A DNA stretch of 64,000 bases from Clostridium bornimense (GCF_018917145.1 NZ_JAHLOD010000017.1:1-64000); one strand, 5' to 3'; positions 1-9,555 are shown, numbered from the stretch's first letter. The notes: generated by a model from the letters alone, not told the origin. Made by a program: numbers and translations.

Positions 1-129
1 ACCACCGCGAGTATTACCATACTTAATTCCAAGATCTAAACATATTTGACGACAACTTCTAGTTCCTGAAATATAATCTTTTGATGCCTTGATTTTATCT
101 TCAAAAGAATATTTATATTTTTTTCCCAT
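1..129 (-). CDS. IS3-family-like transposase OrfA, N-terminal fragment (runs off the window)
   Basis: The complement reads from an ATG at 129-127 for 43 codons to the window edge without a stop. The product begins MGKKYKYSFEDKIKAS and continues with SCRQICLDLGIKYGN, which resembles the N-terminal helix-turn-helix of IS3/IS150-type OrfA proteins that bind the element ends. An SD-like AGGT lies 7 bases upstream (acctcc at 137-142). Only the N-terminus is visible, so the family call is tentative and I cannot tell whether the element is intact. The bases just outside it resemble part of the dispersed repeat family of this window, so it may have inserted into such a repeat. Confidence 0.6.
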   Translation of the reverse strand, partial: MGKKYKYSFEDKIKASKDYISGTRSCRQICLDLGIKYGNTRGG

Positions 130-142
130 AAAAAATACCTCC

Positions 143-176
143 AAAGTAGATTTTGGTTATTTACCATGTCTACTTT
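143..176. repeat. Inverted repeat at the end of the IS-like element
   Basis: AAAGTAGA at 143-150 is matched by TCTACTTT at 169-176, an 8-bp perfect stem with an 18-base loop. It sits directly upstream of the transposase fragment. It may be part of the element terminus or a hairpin limiting read-through into the transposase. The exact element boundary cannot be set from one end. Confidence 0.45.
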
Positions 177-237
177 AGAGGTATCATATCATATTGCGAG
201 AGCCTCATCTTTTTTAATAGGTTATATAATATTAAAA

Positions 238-786
238 CTATTTGTTAGTGAAGTATCTTTCTAATAATCCCTTGAATGCCATTCCATGTCTAGCTTCATC
301 TTTGCACATTTCATGAACTGTATCATGTATAGCATCTAAATTTTGTTGTTTTGCAAGTGTTGCTAATTGCTTCTTACCTTCTGTTGCTCCGTATTCAGCT
401 GCAACTCTAGCTTCTAAGTTTGCTTTTGTATCTGCTACTACTACTTCCCCTAATAATTCTGCGAACTTAGCTGCATGTTCTGCTTCTTCAAAAGCAATTC
501 TCTTATATGCTTCTGCTACTTCTGGATATCCTTCTCTGTCAGCTTGTCTACTCATTGCTAAGTACATACCAACTTCTGTACATTCTCCAGTAAAGTTAGC
601 TCTTAATCCTTCTAATATTTCTGGATCTACACCTGCAGCCACTCCGATTCTGTGTTCATCAGCCCATTTTAATTCTCCAGCTTGTTCTTGGAACTTATCA
701 GCAGTTGCATTACAAATTGGGCAAAATTCTGGAGCTGCATCTCCCTCATGAATATATCCACATACTGTACAAATAAACTTTTTCAT
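238..786 (-). CDS. rbr: Reverse rubrerythrin (rubredoxin domain first)
   Basis: Non-heme di-iron peroxidase that reduces hydrogen peroxide, and in clostridia oxygen, with electrons from NADH via rubredoxin. The 182-residue protein has the domain order of clostridial reverse rubrerythrins. A rubredoxin-like Fe(Cys)4 centre comes first (C6-x2-C9 and C22-x2-C25), followed by a four-helix ferritin-like domain with ExxH iron ligands (EEAEHA). The ATG start is preceded by GGAGG. The gene stands alone. A PerR-like palindrome lies about 105 bases upstream, in line with the known PerR control of the C. acetobutylicum homologues. Cytoplasmic. Confidence 0.93.
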   Translation of the reverse strand: MKKFICTVCGYIHEGDAAPEFCPICNATADKFQEQAGELKWADEHRIGVAAGVDPEILEGLRANFTGECTEVGMYLAMSRQADREGYPEVAEAYKRIAFEEAEHAAKFAELLGEVVVADTKANLEARVAAEYGATEGKKQLATLAKQQNLDAIHDTVHEMCKDEARHGMAFKGLLERYFTNK

Positions 787-889
787 AACTAAATTCCCTC
801 CATAACATTTTATTTAACTTTTTATATCTCAATTAAATTATTTACTTTTTTCCTTTGTGTTTGAAATTCTTTTGTTTACATTAACTATT

Positions 890-904
890 ATATAATAATT
901 ATTA
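890..904. promoter_or_regulatory. Putative PerR box upstream of the reverse rubrerythrin gene
   Basis: The 15-mer ATATAATAATTATTA matches the PerR consensus TTATAATnATTATAA at 12 of 14 defined positions. It lies upstream of the rubrerythrin gene in the only long intergenic stretch on that side. AT-richness makes chance matches possible, but the regulon fit is good. Confidence 0.5.
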
Positions 905-1140
905 TCCGCTATCAATAGTTTTTATAATATTTTTATATTTTTTTTAATTTATTTAGTTTATTTTCTTTATATAAATATCGTCATCCTCATTATGATACGC
1001 AGTCAAATAATGTATTAAAGTTAAAAAAAATTATTGTTCTCTACTATAATTATACATCTATATAATTACACTCTCTTATATATATTTTACCCTTCACTAA
1101 TTATACACAGTATATAAGCTTTAATTATATATGATATCCA

Positions 1141-1787
1141 AGGAGGTGTTGCCTTAACAAATGAAAAGTTGTTAACGATACCTCATTTTATTATGGCACA
1201 AGGTAGGGCACAGGTTAGATGGCACAAGGCACAAGTAAGGTTAATTTTCCCCTGTGGTCAAAATATCATATATTCAATTCGCAATTCAGACAGTTCTCAA
1301 TTCACAATGAATGTTAATTTTCCCCTGTAGGGAAAATATTATAGTCCTGCAGACGGCCAGTTACAATTGTATTTATAGATATATCTAGTGCATATGTAAA
1401 ACTATTATACTTAAGTGTGTTCAAATTATAAGTTCCTAGTACAAGCTATATGAAGGTGCAACCTTCATTAGCCCCCCGTAATAGTTATATATCAAATATA
1501 AATATCTTAAGGAAACTATCTTATTCTATACACAAAATTGTGCCAATTAAAATCTCAGAAATTCCTCAAAGGGAATTTCCTCCACCACTGTGCCTTGTGC
1601 CCTCATACCTGTGCCCTGATATCTACCTGTGCCTTGTGCCTTCATACTTGTGCCCTGCACTTCTATTTTGCTGAAAAAACTGCCGTACTCTGATCTCTGA
1701 CTCCTTTGTGCGACAGCCCCCACTACAATTGTGAATTTTAAAAAAGGCTCTCGCCTACAAATTTTTATTTGTTATTGCGACAGCCTA
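1141..1787. repeat. Composite dispersed intergenic repeat, copy A (longest)
   Basis: This non-coding stretch is built of modules seen again at about 21.98-22.16, 29.70-29.96 and 43.01-43.32 kb. (1) A hairpin at 1141-1184, AGGAGGTGTTGCC to a complementary GATACCTC, around TAACAA/TTGTTA. (2) GGCACAAGG-type heptads on the left (1195-1240) and their complements GTGCCTTGTGCC on the right (1591-1667), able to pair over about 400 bases. (3) A TTAATTTTCCCCTGT segment present twice. (4) A CTGCCGTACTC...TGTGCGACAG hairpin at 1678-1716. (5) A GGCTCTCGCC...GCGACAGCC hairpin at 1744-1786. The stretch from 905 to 1140 is AT-rich with nothing recognisable. Confidence 0.75.
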
Positions 1788-1810
1788 AACCTTCTAACAC
1801 CATACTATCA

Positions 1811-3250
1811 TTACATTTCTTGAAGCTTTTTATCAATCATTTCCTTAGCCACTTTAGGATTTGCTTTTCCTTTACTCATTTTCATCACTTGTCCCATTAG
1901 GAATGATGCAGCTTGAGTTTTTCCAGCCTTGAAATCTTCCACTGACTTAGGATTATTAGCAATTACCTCTAACACCATTTTTTCTAACTCATCAGAAGAA
2001 CTTATTTGCATAAGACCTTTCTTTTCAATTATATCCATGACATCATCATCAGTAACAAATAATTCATCTAATACTTCCTTACCAGCTGTAGTACTTATCT
2101 TACCAGCTTCTATAACCTTAATAAGCTCTGCTAATTTTTCTGGTAAAACAGCTATATCTTTTGATTCTAATTTCTTTTCTTTTAATATTCTTAGGATATC
2201 TCCTAAAATCCAGTTTACTGCTATCTTTGGTGTTGCTCCTTTACCTACAACCGCCTCAAAGTAAGTAGCAAGACCCTTATCCCCTATAAGAATATCTACT
2301 TCTTTTTCACTTAATGAATATTCTTTTAAAAATCTTTCTCTCTTTTCATCTGGCATTTCTGGAAGACTATTTTTTATAGCTTCAACTTGTTCACTACTTA
2401 TTATAATAGGTGCAAGATCTGGCTCTCTGAAATATCTATAATCATGAGCCTCTTCCTTAGTTCTCATTGGAATAGTTTTTCCTTTTCCACTATCCCATCT
2501 TCTAGTTTCTTGAACTACTTTATGACCTTCATTAAATTGATATAATTCTCTTTGTCTTTTTTCTTCCTTTTCTAACGCCTTTTGAAGTTCCCTAAAAGAG
2601 TTAATATTTTTAAGTTCTACTCTTGTTCCAAACTCTTCTTGTCCTACTGGTCTAAGTGATATATTAGCATCACATCTTAATGACCCTTCTTCCATACGAC
2701 AGTCAGATACATCAGCATATTCTAATATTCCTTTTAAAGTCTTCATAAATGCAACAGCTTCACCAACTGATCTTATATCTGGTTCTGTTACTATTTCCGC
2801 AAGTGGTACACCAACTCTGTTATAATCTATTAATGAAACTGGTTCTCCTTCAACGTGAACAAGTTTTCCAGCATCTTCTTCAATATGAATTCTATTTAAT
2901 CTAACCTTTACATCTTTACCTTCATAATTAAATTCTACTAATCCATTTGAGCATATTGGAATATCATATTGTGATGTTTGATATGCCTTTGGTAAGTCAG
3001 GATAAAAATAATTTTTTCTATCCATTTTATTATATAAATTTATATCACATCCAAGTGCCTTTCCTGCCTTGATTGCTAAATTAACTACTTCTTCATTTAA
3101 TACAGGCAATGTTCCCGGTAACCCCATACATATTGGACAAGTATTTGCATTAGGCTCTGCTCCAAACTCTGTAGAACAAGAACAAAATATCTTTGTCTTA
3201 GTTTTTAATTCTGCGTGGATTTCTAATCCTATAACTGTTTCAAAATTCAT
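1811..3250 (-). CDS. gatB: Asp-tRNA(Asn)/Glu-tRNA(Gln) amidotransferase subunit B
   Basis: GatB binds mischarged Asp-tRNA(Asn) or Glu-tRNA(Gln) and phosphorylates the attached acid. Ammonia channelled from GatA then converts it to the amide. The 479-residue length and order are typical: an N-terminal cradle domain starting FETVIGLEIHAEL, a zinc-type site (C23, C25, C38, C41), the YFYPDLPKAYQTSQYD segment, and a C-terminal YqeY-like tail domain that contacts tRNA. It is the last gene of aspS-gatC-gatA-gatB, 14 bases after gatA. ATG start with a GGAGG-type SD. Expression is expected to follow the T-box at 6.3-6.6 kb. Confidence 0.97.
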   Translation of the reverse strand: MNFETVIGLEIHAELKTKTKIFCSCSTEFGAEPNANTCPICMGLPGTLPVLNEEVVNLAIKAGKALGCDINLYNKMDRKNYFYPDLPKAYQTSQYDIPICSNGLVEFNYEGKDVKVRLNRIHIEEDAGKLVHVEGEPVSLIDYNRVGVPLAEIVTEPDIRSVGEAVAFMKTLKGILEYADVSDCRMEEGSLRCDANISLRPVGQEEFGTRVELKNINSFRELQKALEKEEKRQRELYQFNEGHKVVQETRRWDSGKGKTIPMRTKEEAHDYRYFREPDLAPIIISSEQVEAIKNSLPEMPDEKRERFLKEYSLSEKEVDILIGDKGLATYFEAVVGKGATPKIAVNWILGDILRILKEKKLESKDIAVLPEKLAELIKVIEAGKISTTAGKEVLDELFVTDDDVMDIIEKKGLMQISSSDELEKMVLEVIANNPKSVEDFKAGKTQAASFLMGQVMKMSKGKANPKVAKEMIDKKLQEM

Positions 3251-3264
3251 AACCCTGTCCCCTC

Positions 3265-4698
3265 CTATAAATCTAGAGCTAATGCTTTTTCCAAGCTATA
3301 AGCTACCTTAAATATTTTTTCCTCTGAGAAATGATCCCCAATCAATTGAAGTCCTATTGGTAATCCTTCTTTACTTACTCCACATGGAAGTGATATAGCA
3401 GGATTTCCTCCTAAATTAACATTGATAGTATATATATCTGCTAAATACATAGCTACAGGATCATTATTCTTTTCACCTATCTTAAATGGTAATACTGGAG
3501 ATGTTGGTGATAATATTAAATCGTATTTTTCATATACTTTCTTTAATTCATATCTTAATTTTTTTCTAAACTTTTCTGCCTTATTATAATAAGCATCATA
3601 GTATCCTGAAGATAAAGTATAAGTTCCAAGCATAATTCTTCTCTTTACTTCATCTCCAAATCCTTCAGTTCTACTTTTCTCCATAAGTTCATCTACAGAA
3701 TCAAATTCACTAGTTCTATATCCATATCTTATTCCATCATATCTTGATAAATTTGAACTTGCTTCTGATGAAGAAATAATATAATATGCAGCAAGTCCAT
3801 CCTTAGATATAGGAAGAGAAAATTCTTCTACTTCTGCTCCTAATGATTTTAAAACCTCTATACTGTTATACATACAAGCCTTTATTTCTTCATCTAGTCC
3901 TTCTGCTAAAAATTCCTTCGGAACTCCTATCTTCATTCCCTTTATACTATCTTCTAATGCCTTAGTATAATCTTTCTTCTCTAATCCCTTAGTTGTAGTA
4001 GAATCAAAATCATCTTCTCCTGCTAATATATTTAGCATATAAGCACTGTCTTCTACAGAAGTCGTAAATGGTCCTATTTGATCTAAAGATGATCCAAAAG
4101 CAATTAATCCAAATCTTGATACTAATCCATAAGTTGGCTTAAGCCCTACAACACCACAATAAGCTGCTGGTTGTCTTATAGATCCACCAGTATCTGATCC
4201 TAATGAAACAGGTGCCATCCCTGCTGCAACTGCTGCTGCTGAACCACCAGATGATCCACCTGGAACTCTAGTGATATCTCTAGGATTCAAAGTTTTCTTA
4301 AAAGCTGATGTTTCTGTAGATGAACCCATTGCAAACTCATCCATATTTGTCTTACCTATAATAATTCCGTCCTCTTTAATTATCTTTTTTATTATAGTTG
4401 CATCATATGGCGGTACAAAATCTCCAAGCATTTTTGATGCACAAGTAGTTTTAACACCTTCTGTACAAATATTATCCTTTATTGCAATAGGTATTCCTGC
4501 TAAAGCTCCTGTAGCTTCACCTTTCTTTATCTTTTCATCTATAGCTCTAGCCCTTTCTAACGCCTCATCAGTACAAAGAGTTATAAAAGCACCTATAGTA
4601 TCTTCTTTCTCTTTAATTGTATCTATATACTCTTTAACTAGTGCTTCACTAGTTATTTCACCAGACTTTATTTTTTCAACAGTTTCCGCTATACCCAT
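3265..4698 (-). CDS. gatA: Asp-tRNA(Asn)/Glu-tRNA(Gln) amidotransferase subunit A
   Basis: Glutaminase/asparaginase subunit of GatCAB and member of the amidase-signature family. The Ser-cisSer-Lys triad is visible as K74 (IAIKDN), S149 (GGSSGGS) and S173 (GGSIRQPA). The 75- and 24-residue spacings match those known from S. aureus GatA. At 477 residues it is full length. It lies between gatC (12-base gap) and gatB. ATG start; a GGGGGCAGAAGTT leader supplies the SD. Confidence 0.97.
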   Translation of the reverse strand: MGIAETVEKIKSGEITSEALVKEYIDTIKEKEDTIGAFITLCTDEALERARAIDEKIKKGEATGALAGIPIAIKDNICTEGVKTTCASKMLGDFVPPYDATIIKKIIKEDGIIIGKTNMDEFAMGSSTETSAFKKTLNPRDITRVPGGSSGGSAAAVAAGMAPVSLGSDTGGSIRQPAAYCGVVGLKPTYGLVSRFGLIAFGSSLDQIGPFTTSVEDSAYMLNILAGEDDFDSTTTKGLEKKDYTKALEDSIKGMKIGVPKEFLAEGLDEEIKACMYNSIEVLKSLGAEVEEFSLPISKDGLAAYYIISSSEASSNLSRYDGIRYGYRTSEFDSVDELMEKSRTEGFGDEVKRRIMLGTYTLSSGYYDAYYNKAEKFRKKLRYELKKVYEKYDLILSPTSPVLPFKIGEKNNDPVAMYLADIYTINVNLGGNPAISLPCGVSKEGLPIGLQLIGDHFSEEKIFKVAYSLEKALALDL

Positions 4699-4710
4699 AA
4701 CTTCTGCCCC

Positions 4711-4992
4711 CTATTCAATAATTTTAGGAACTCTAATATAAGTGTCCTGCATATCCTTAACATTTCTAAATAAATCCTTACAATCAAATTCTTTAACTTC
4801 ATCTTTTCTTACAATTGGTTCTAATTTTTCTTTTTCTAATTCACCATCTATATCTAAATCCATATCACTTAGATATTGAAATTGATCTAATATACTTTCA
4901 AATTCACCTGCAAATTCTTTTGCTTCATCATCTGAAAAACTTAATTTAGCTAACTTAGCTATATACTTAACTTCATCTATACTAACCTTCAT
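4711..4992 (-). CDS. gatC: Asp-tRNA(Asn)/Glu-tRNA(Gln) amidotransferase subunit C
   Basis: Small subunit that wraps around the GatA-GatB interface and stabilises the complex. The product is 93 residues, starting MKVSIDEVKYIAKLAKL, the usual GatC N-terminus. I chose the ATG at 4992 because AGAGGTG lies 7 bases before it. A longer reading from a TTG at 5010 has no SD and would include this SD in its codons. It lies 23 bases after aspS. Confidence 0.94.
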   Translation of the reverse strand: MKVSIDEVKYIAKLAKLSFSDDEAKEFAGEFESILDQFQYLSDMDLDIDGELEKEKLEPIVRKDEVKEFDCKDLFRNVKDMQDTYIRVPKIIE

Positions 4993-5015
4993 TTTATTCA
5001 CCTCTAACAATTATT

Positions 5016-6302
5016 TTAAGGAGTCAATCTCTTTATATCTCTTGGGAATAATGCCGCTTCTCTTATATTTGATAATTCCAATACCTTCATTGTAATTCTC
5101 TCAAGACCTATAGCAAATCCACCATGAGGAGGCATTCCATACTTAAATGTATCTAAATAGAATGCAAAGTCTTCTAACTTCATTTTTGCTCCTACAATTC
5201 TTTCCTTTAACATTTCATAATCATGAATTCTTTGACCACCAGTAGTTATTTCTAGGCCTTTATAAATTAAGTCAAAACTCTTTGTAAATCCTGGATTTTT
5301 TTCATCTTCCATAGTATACATTGGACGTTTACTTACTGGATATTCTGTTAAAAATACAAAATCACTATTATACTTTTCTTTTATATATTTATGAAGTAAT
5401 GCTTCTCCTTCATGGTCAATATTACCTACTGGAGATTTCTTGCCGTACTTTTCAAGTAACATCTTTTGAGCTTCTGCTAGTGGAATTCTTGGAATCTTAA
5501 GTTCTTCTGGAACTTCAACACCATAAAGTTTTAACTCTTCACTACATGTTTCTTTTAGATGCTTAAACATATATCTTAAAAAGTCTTCTTCTACATCCAT
5601 TAAGTCACTTTCATCTTTAATAAATCCCATTTCCACATCTAAACTTACATATTCATTTAAATGTCTCCATGTGTTATGAAGTTCTGCTCTATAAGCATGT
5701 CCAACTTCAAACACCTTCTCAAAACCTGCCCCCACCATCATTTGCTTATAAAATTGAGGACTCTGTGCAAGAAAAGCTCTCCTGTTAAAATAATTTACAG
5801 TAAACATTTCAGATCCACCTTCTGTACCTGAGTTTATAATTTTAGGTGTATGAATTTGCTCAAAATCATGACTTTTAAAGTAATCTTTAAATGCTTCTTC
5901 TATTTCTCCTTGAACCTTAAATATTGCTTTAACCTTAGGAATTCTAAGACTTATTGTTCTATAATCAAGTTGAGTTTCAAGACCTGTTTTATTTTTATAA
6001 CCTTGAATCTCAAAAGGCAATTTATCATAATAAGTTTTACCAACTATTTCTATAGATGAAACTTCTATTTCAATTCCTTTTAAAGCCTTTTCATTTTCCT
6101 TAACTACCCCAACAACTTCAATGGAATTTTCTAATCTTAATCCTTTTATTTGTTCCTTTTCACATACTAATTGTATTATCCCTGATTTATCTCTAAGCAT
6201 TATAAATGCAATATGACCAAAATCTCTTATTTTGTGTACCCAACCTCTAAGTAACACTTCTTCCTCTGACACTTTTAAATCTTTAATATACACTCTTTCC
6301 AT
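5016..6302 (-). CDS. aspS: Non-discriminating, archaeal-type aspartyl-tRNA synthetase
   Basis: Class II synthetase of 428 residues: an N-terminal OB-fold anticodon domain (LRGWVHKIRDFGHIAF) and a catalytic core with motif 2 around RAELHNTWRHLNE and motif 3 GFAIGLERIT. It lacks the GAD insertion of the ~590-residue bacterial AspRS, which marks the short archaeal-type (AspRS2) form. In clostridia this form charges both tRNA(Asp) and tRNA(Asn). Linkage to gatCAB fits: it supplies the Asp-tRNA(Asn) that GatCAB amidates. First gene of the operon, behind a T-box leader. An asparaginyl-tRNA synthetase identity was considered but fits the operon less well. Confidence 0.92.
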   Translation of the reverse strand: MERVYIKDLKVSEEEVLLRGWVHKIRDFGHIAFIMLRDKSGIIQLVCEKEQIKGLRLENSIEVVGVVKENEKALKGIEIEVSSIEIVGKTYYDKLPFEIQGYKNKTGLETQLDYRTISLRIPKVKAIFKVQGEIEEAFKDYFKSHDFEQIHTPKIINSGTEGGSEMFTVNYFNRRAFLAQSPQFYKQMMVGAGFEKVFEVGHAYRAELHNTWRHLNEYVSLDVEMGFIKDESDLMDVEEDFLRYMFKHLKETCSEELKLYGVEVPEELKIPRIPLAEAQKMLLEKYGKKSPVGNIDHEGEALLHKYIKEKYNSDFVFLTEYPVSKRPMYTMEDEKNPGFTKSFDLIYKGLEITTGGQRIHDYEMLKERIVGAKMKLEDFAFYLDTFKYGMPPHGGFAIGLERITMKVLELSNIREAALFPRDIKRLTP

Positions 6303-6341
6303 ATATAATTAGCCCCCTTTTTTATTTTTGTTATATAATAA

Positions 6342-6620
6342 AAAAATCTCATCCCTGTATATACCATATAGATATATACAGGGACGAGATTTTAAAATAC
6401 CGCGGTGCCACCCCATTTGACTTATTAAAGTCCAGCTCAAAGGTACAGATTTTACTCGATACCCTTCACTTGTAACGGCGTGATCCCGTCTAAGTCTACT
6501 CTTCCCATCATATAAGAATTTCGGTTAGCTACTCCAAAGTGTTCTTCCATTCATGACTTGTACAGATATCCCACCATCATCTGCTCTCTACAACTTATCA
6601 ACGAATTTACTCTCTTTATC
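6342..6620 (-). promoter_or_regulatory. T-box riboswitch of the aspS-gatCAB operon with overlapping Glu/Asn specifier
   Basis: The leader holds the T-box core TGGGGTGGCACCGCGG (6400-6415) and a strong terminator (two arms in 6347-6390, then a U-run), so it is a transcriptional T-box. Stem I carries the AGAG and GGTGGGA elements. Its lower helix pairs AAAG (6617-6614) with CTTT (6539-6536). Above it, ATTCGT-GA pairs with TCATGAAT. The specifier loop between these helices reads GGAAGAACA, so GAA (Glu) and AAC (Asn) overlap in GAAC at 6544-6541. This matches the published two-codon T-box of the C. acetobutylicum transamidation operon. A GAC triplet further 3' lies outside the loop by this folding. 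Confidence 0.93.
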
Positions 6621-6788
6621 ATAGTATTTATAAAATTACGATTTCTTTACTATATTGATTATTATATGCTTATTATTTTAATAAATCAATATATTTTCTT
6701 ATTTTTTATTGAATTTTTATTATATTATTGATAGTTTGAAAATATATGTTTATTATATTAAATATACATAAAATATTGAGGTGAATAT

Positions 6789-7250
6789 ATGAAAATTAAC
6801 TTAAATGAATTAATAGAAGCTATAGAAGATATATCTGATGAAATAGAATCATTTTATAATAAAAAAACAGAAACTATAGTTACATTATTTAATGATAATC
6901 TTCCTTTTGATGTTTTTGAAGCTATGGAAAACTTAGAAAACTATCCGGATTGGATTCAAGATGGCATAAAATCCAAATATGATATCGAATGTAATCCAGA
7001 GAACTACATATCTCTTCCTGAAAAATATGATATTAATGATTATAGTATCATGGAAAACTTTATTTATTCTATTGAAGATAAATCTACTAAAGAAAAATTA
7101 CTTTCATTAATATCAGGTAAAGGTGCCTTTAGACGTTTTAGAGATTTTGTAGAAAATAATGATTTAATTGATAATTGGTATAAATTCAAAGAAGAATCTT
7201 ATAAACAAATTGCTATAGAATGGTGCAAATCTAATAATATATCTTATTAA
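6789..7250 (+). CDS. UPF0158 family protein
   Basis: A 153-residue soluble acidic protein of unknown function. The C-terminal block GKGAFRRFRDFVENND followed by WYKFKEES and AIEWCKSNNI is the hallmark of UPF0158 (PF03682). ATG start with GAGGTG 6 bases upstream. The gene stands alone, divergent from the T-box operon and convergent with the chemoreceptor gene, with which it shares a terminator. No catalytic role is known for the family. Confidence 0.85.
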   Translation: MKINLNELIEAIEDISDEIESFYNKKTETIVTLFNDNLPFDVFEAMENLENYPDWIQDGIKSKYDIECNPENYISLPEKYDINDYSIMENFIYSIEDKSTKEKLLSLISGKGAFRRFRDFVENNDLIDNWYKFKEESYKQIAIEWCKSNNISY

Positions 7251-7256
7251 AACAAA

Positions 7257-7292
7257 ACTGGCAAAACTTTGTATTATTTAAGTTTTGCCAGT
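7257..7292. terminator. Bidirectional terminator between UPF0158 and chemoreceptor genes
   Basis: A 13-bp perfect stem, ACTGGCAAAACTT at 7257-7269 against AAGTTTTGCCAGT at 7280-7292, lies between two convergent genes. A/T runs are only partial on each side. Confidence 0.75.
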
Positions 7293-7300
7293 GATTATAT

Positions 7301-9382
7301 TTATTCAATAATAAATTTTTCTATAGTCTCTTCTAAATTTTTAACTACTTCACTTAAATCATCTGCAACTGATTTAACATTTTTTACATGATATAACTGT
7401 TCACTTACTGTCGTTGATGTTTCTTCTGTTGCCGCTGCTGATTCTTCACACACCGCAATAACCCCATGAATTGATGCTGTTACATCTTCTTTAATTTCAT
7501 CAATATAATTAATATCTTCAATTAAACTTTCAACTTCGCTAGTTAATTTAATAAATGACGTTTCAATATTTTCAAAAACCTCTTTTGATTCATTCATTGA
7601 ATTACTCATATTATCAATAGTACTTGTTGATTTTTCCATATTAATTTTAGTATTGTTAATTTCTTTAACTATCTCATTAATTATATTTGCTATCTGCTTT
7701 GTAGCATCTGCTGTCTGTTCAGATAACTTTCTTATTTGATCAGCAACAACACCAAAGCCTTTTCCTGCATCTCCAGCTCTTGCTGCTTCTATTGCGGCAT
7801 TCAATGCTAATAAATTAGTTTCTTCAGATATACTATTAATAGTTGAAACTATTTCACCAATCATATCTGATTTTTTAGCTAATTCATTTATACTCTTATT
7901 AGTGTTATTTCCTATTTCTATAGTAGCTTCGATATCACTAACTAATCTAGTAATTGAACTACTACATTTTTTATTATTTTCTTTAGATTCATTAAATTCT
8001 CTCTTTACACCCTCTGTTACTTCAATTATTTCTTCTATCTTACCTGTTAAATTTTCTAGCTTCTCTGCTCCACTTTGAGCATCATTAGATTGCTCCTCTG
8101 CTGCTTTAGCTAACTCTATCATAACTTCATTTATACCATTAGCAGTATCTGATAATACTTCTGTTGCACTATATAAATTATCACATTGTTTAGTTGTATT
8201 ATTAGAACACTCTTTAATCTCGATAAGTGATGTTCTTATAGCTGTAGTTAACTCTACTAACGCATTATTCATAATAGCAACTTCACCTTCAAAAATATTT
8301 CCAGTATTCTCTTCATCACTTTCTGCAAAATTTAAATTTTCAGCCTTTTCTTTTAATAAATTTGTTAAAAATTCAACAGGTCTACTTATCTTTCTTACTA
8401 TTACTATTGCTAAAATAGAAACAAGTATACACAATATAGTAGTTATAGCAACACAAACTAAGATTCCCCTATTAATTATTTTAAGAACATCTTTTTCTTC
8501 TGCTATTACTCCCATTATATTTCCATTGTATAATTTCGAAAAGGCAACAATGCATTTTTTGCCATCTTGTTTTACTTTTATAGCTTCTTCATTAACTTCT
8601 AACAAGTCTACATTACTTGAGTACACATTTTTTATATTTTCTTTTTCATTATAATTTTTATTTACAATAAAATTTCCTTCATTATTCATTAAAAATGCAT
8701 ATCCATTATTAAATACAGTAACTTCATTTATCATATCTTTATAGTCATCAAAAAATAAATCCACCGCTACTACTGCAATAAGAGTATCTCCAATATATAC
8801 AGGCTTTGTATATGCCATTCTCATACTATCAGAACTGTCATCAGTATGTGGATCACTCCATATCGCTTCCTTCCTATTAACAGGATTATAATACCAACTC
8901 ATATTCTTTTCTTTGTTACTTTCATTAAAATCTGTTTTTGAAAATTTATTTAATTTGCTTACTTTATTGCTATCCTTATCTTTTTCATAGATTAATTGGA
9001 TAGCTTCTGATGTAAGTTCTGGATTTATTATAATAGCTGTTCCTAAGAAACCTTTGTTATCTTCTACAATATTTTTTACATAAGTATCTAATGAACCTAT
9101 ATATTTCTTTATATATTCATCACTACTATCTAATTGATTTAAATCCATTGTACTTCTTACAATATTTTCAATATTATTAACTACCGTCTCTGTATTACTT
9201 AATACTTCATTTACTTCTTTTGTTTTATTTATAGATATCTGTAATAAATACTTTTCAGCCTCTTGAGCTATTATATCCTTGCTAACATAACTCATAAATA
9301 AAGTAATTATTGTTGCTGTAAATACACAACATCCTACTATTGATAAAAATATTTTTTTTGATATACTTTCAATTTTTTTCAT
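7301..9382 (-). CDS. Methyl-accepting chemotaxis protein with extracellular Cache sensor
   Basis: Transmembrane chemoreceptor of 693 residues. Order: TM1 at about 12-33; an extracellular region of about 270 residues of double-Cache type with WYYNPV and IWSDPHTDD, as in Cache domains that bind small ligands; TM2 at about 306-331; HAMP; then the coiled-coil signalling domain. The conserved hairpin is clear ([18 protein letters not shown], then [13 protein letters not shown]). There is no C-terminal receptor-methylation pentapeptide (NWETF type). The ligand cannot be read from sequence. It stands alone; 9383-9517 upstream is AT-rich with no clear promoter. Confidence 0.93.
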   Translation of the reverse strand: MKKIESISKKIFLSIVGCCVFTATIITLFMSYVSKDIIAQEAEKYLLQISINKTKEVNEVLSNTETVVNNIENIVRSTMDLNQLDSSDEYIKKYIGSLDTYVKNIVEDNKGFLGTAIIINPELTSEAIQLIYEKDKDSNKVSKLNKFSKTDFNESNKEKNMSWYYNPVNRKEAIWSDPHTDDSSDSMRMAYTKPVYIGDTLIAVVAVDLFFDDYKDMINEVTVFNNGYAFLMNNEGNFIVNKNYNEKENIKNVYSSNVDLLEVNEEAIKVKQDGKKCIVAFSKLYNGNIMGVIAEEKDVLKIINRGILVCVAITTILCILVSILAIVIVRKISRPVEFLTNLLKEKAENLNFAESDEENTGNIFEGEVAIMNNALVELTTAIRTSLIEIKECSNNTTKQCDNLYSATEVLSDTANGINEVMIELAKAAEEQSNDAQSGAEKLENLTGKIEEIIEVTEGVKREFNESKENNKKCSSSITRLVSDIEATIEIGNNTNKSINELAKKSDMIGEIVSTINSISEETNLLALNAAIEAARAGDAGKGFGVVADQIRKLSEQTADATKQIANIINEIVKEINNTKINMEKSTSTIDNMSNSMNESKEVFENIETSFIKLTSEVESLIEDINYIDEIKEDVTASIHGVIAVCEESAAATEETSTTVSEQLYHVKNVKSVADDLSEVVKNLEETIEKFIIE

Positions 9383-9517
9383 TTTTCATTCTCCCCCTCA
9401 ATATTATTTCTCGTTTTTTTTTACTTTTTTCTTTAGCTCTTTACATTTTTTCGCGTAAAAATTCCATAATATTCCACATACTCTTGCTTACATAAACTTT
9501 AACGCAAAATAAAAAAA

Positions 9518-9542
9518 TTAGGCTTATACTGCTATAACCTAG
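9518..9542 (-). terminator. Terminator downstream of the permease remnant
   Basis: On the complement, CTAGG-TTATA pairs with TATAAG-CCTAA around a short loop and is followed by seven T residues (9511-9517). It probably belonged to the permease gene now reduced to a remnant at 9556-9712. Confidence 0.65.
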
Positions 9543-9555
9543 TTTCTTATTATTA

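Noticed and set aside
1195-1667. Possible rRNA or tRNA fragments in the GC-richer repeat areas
   Set aside because: The local GC rise comes from the GGCACAAGG/CCTTGTGCC heptads; no cloverleaf or rRNA motif is present.
1450-1674. Open frame of 74 codons on the plus strand
   Set aside because: It lies wholly within dispersed repeat A, its product is a translation of the heptad repeats, and it has no SD.
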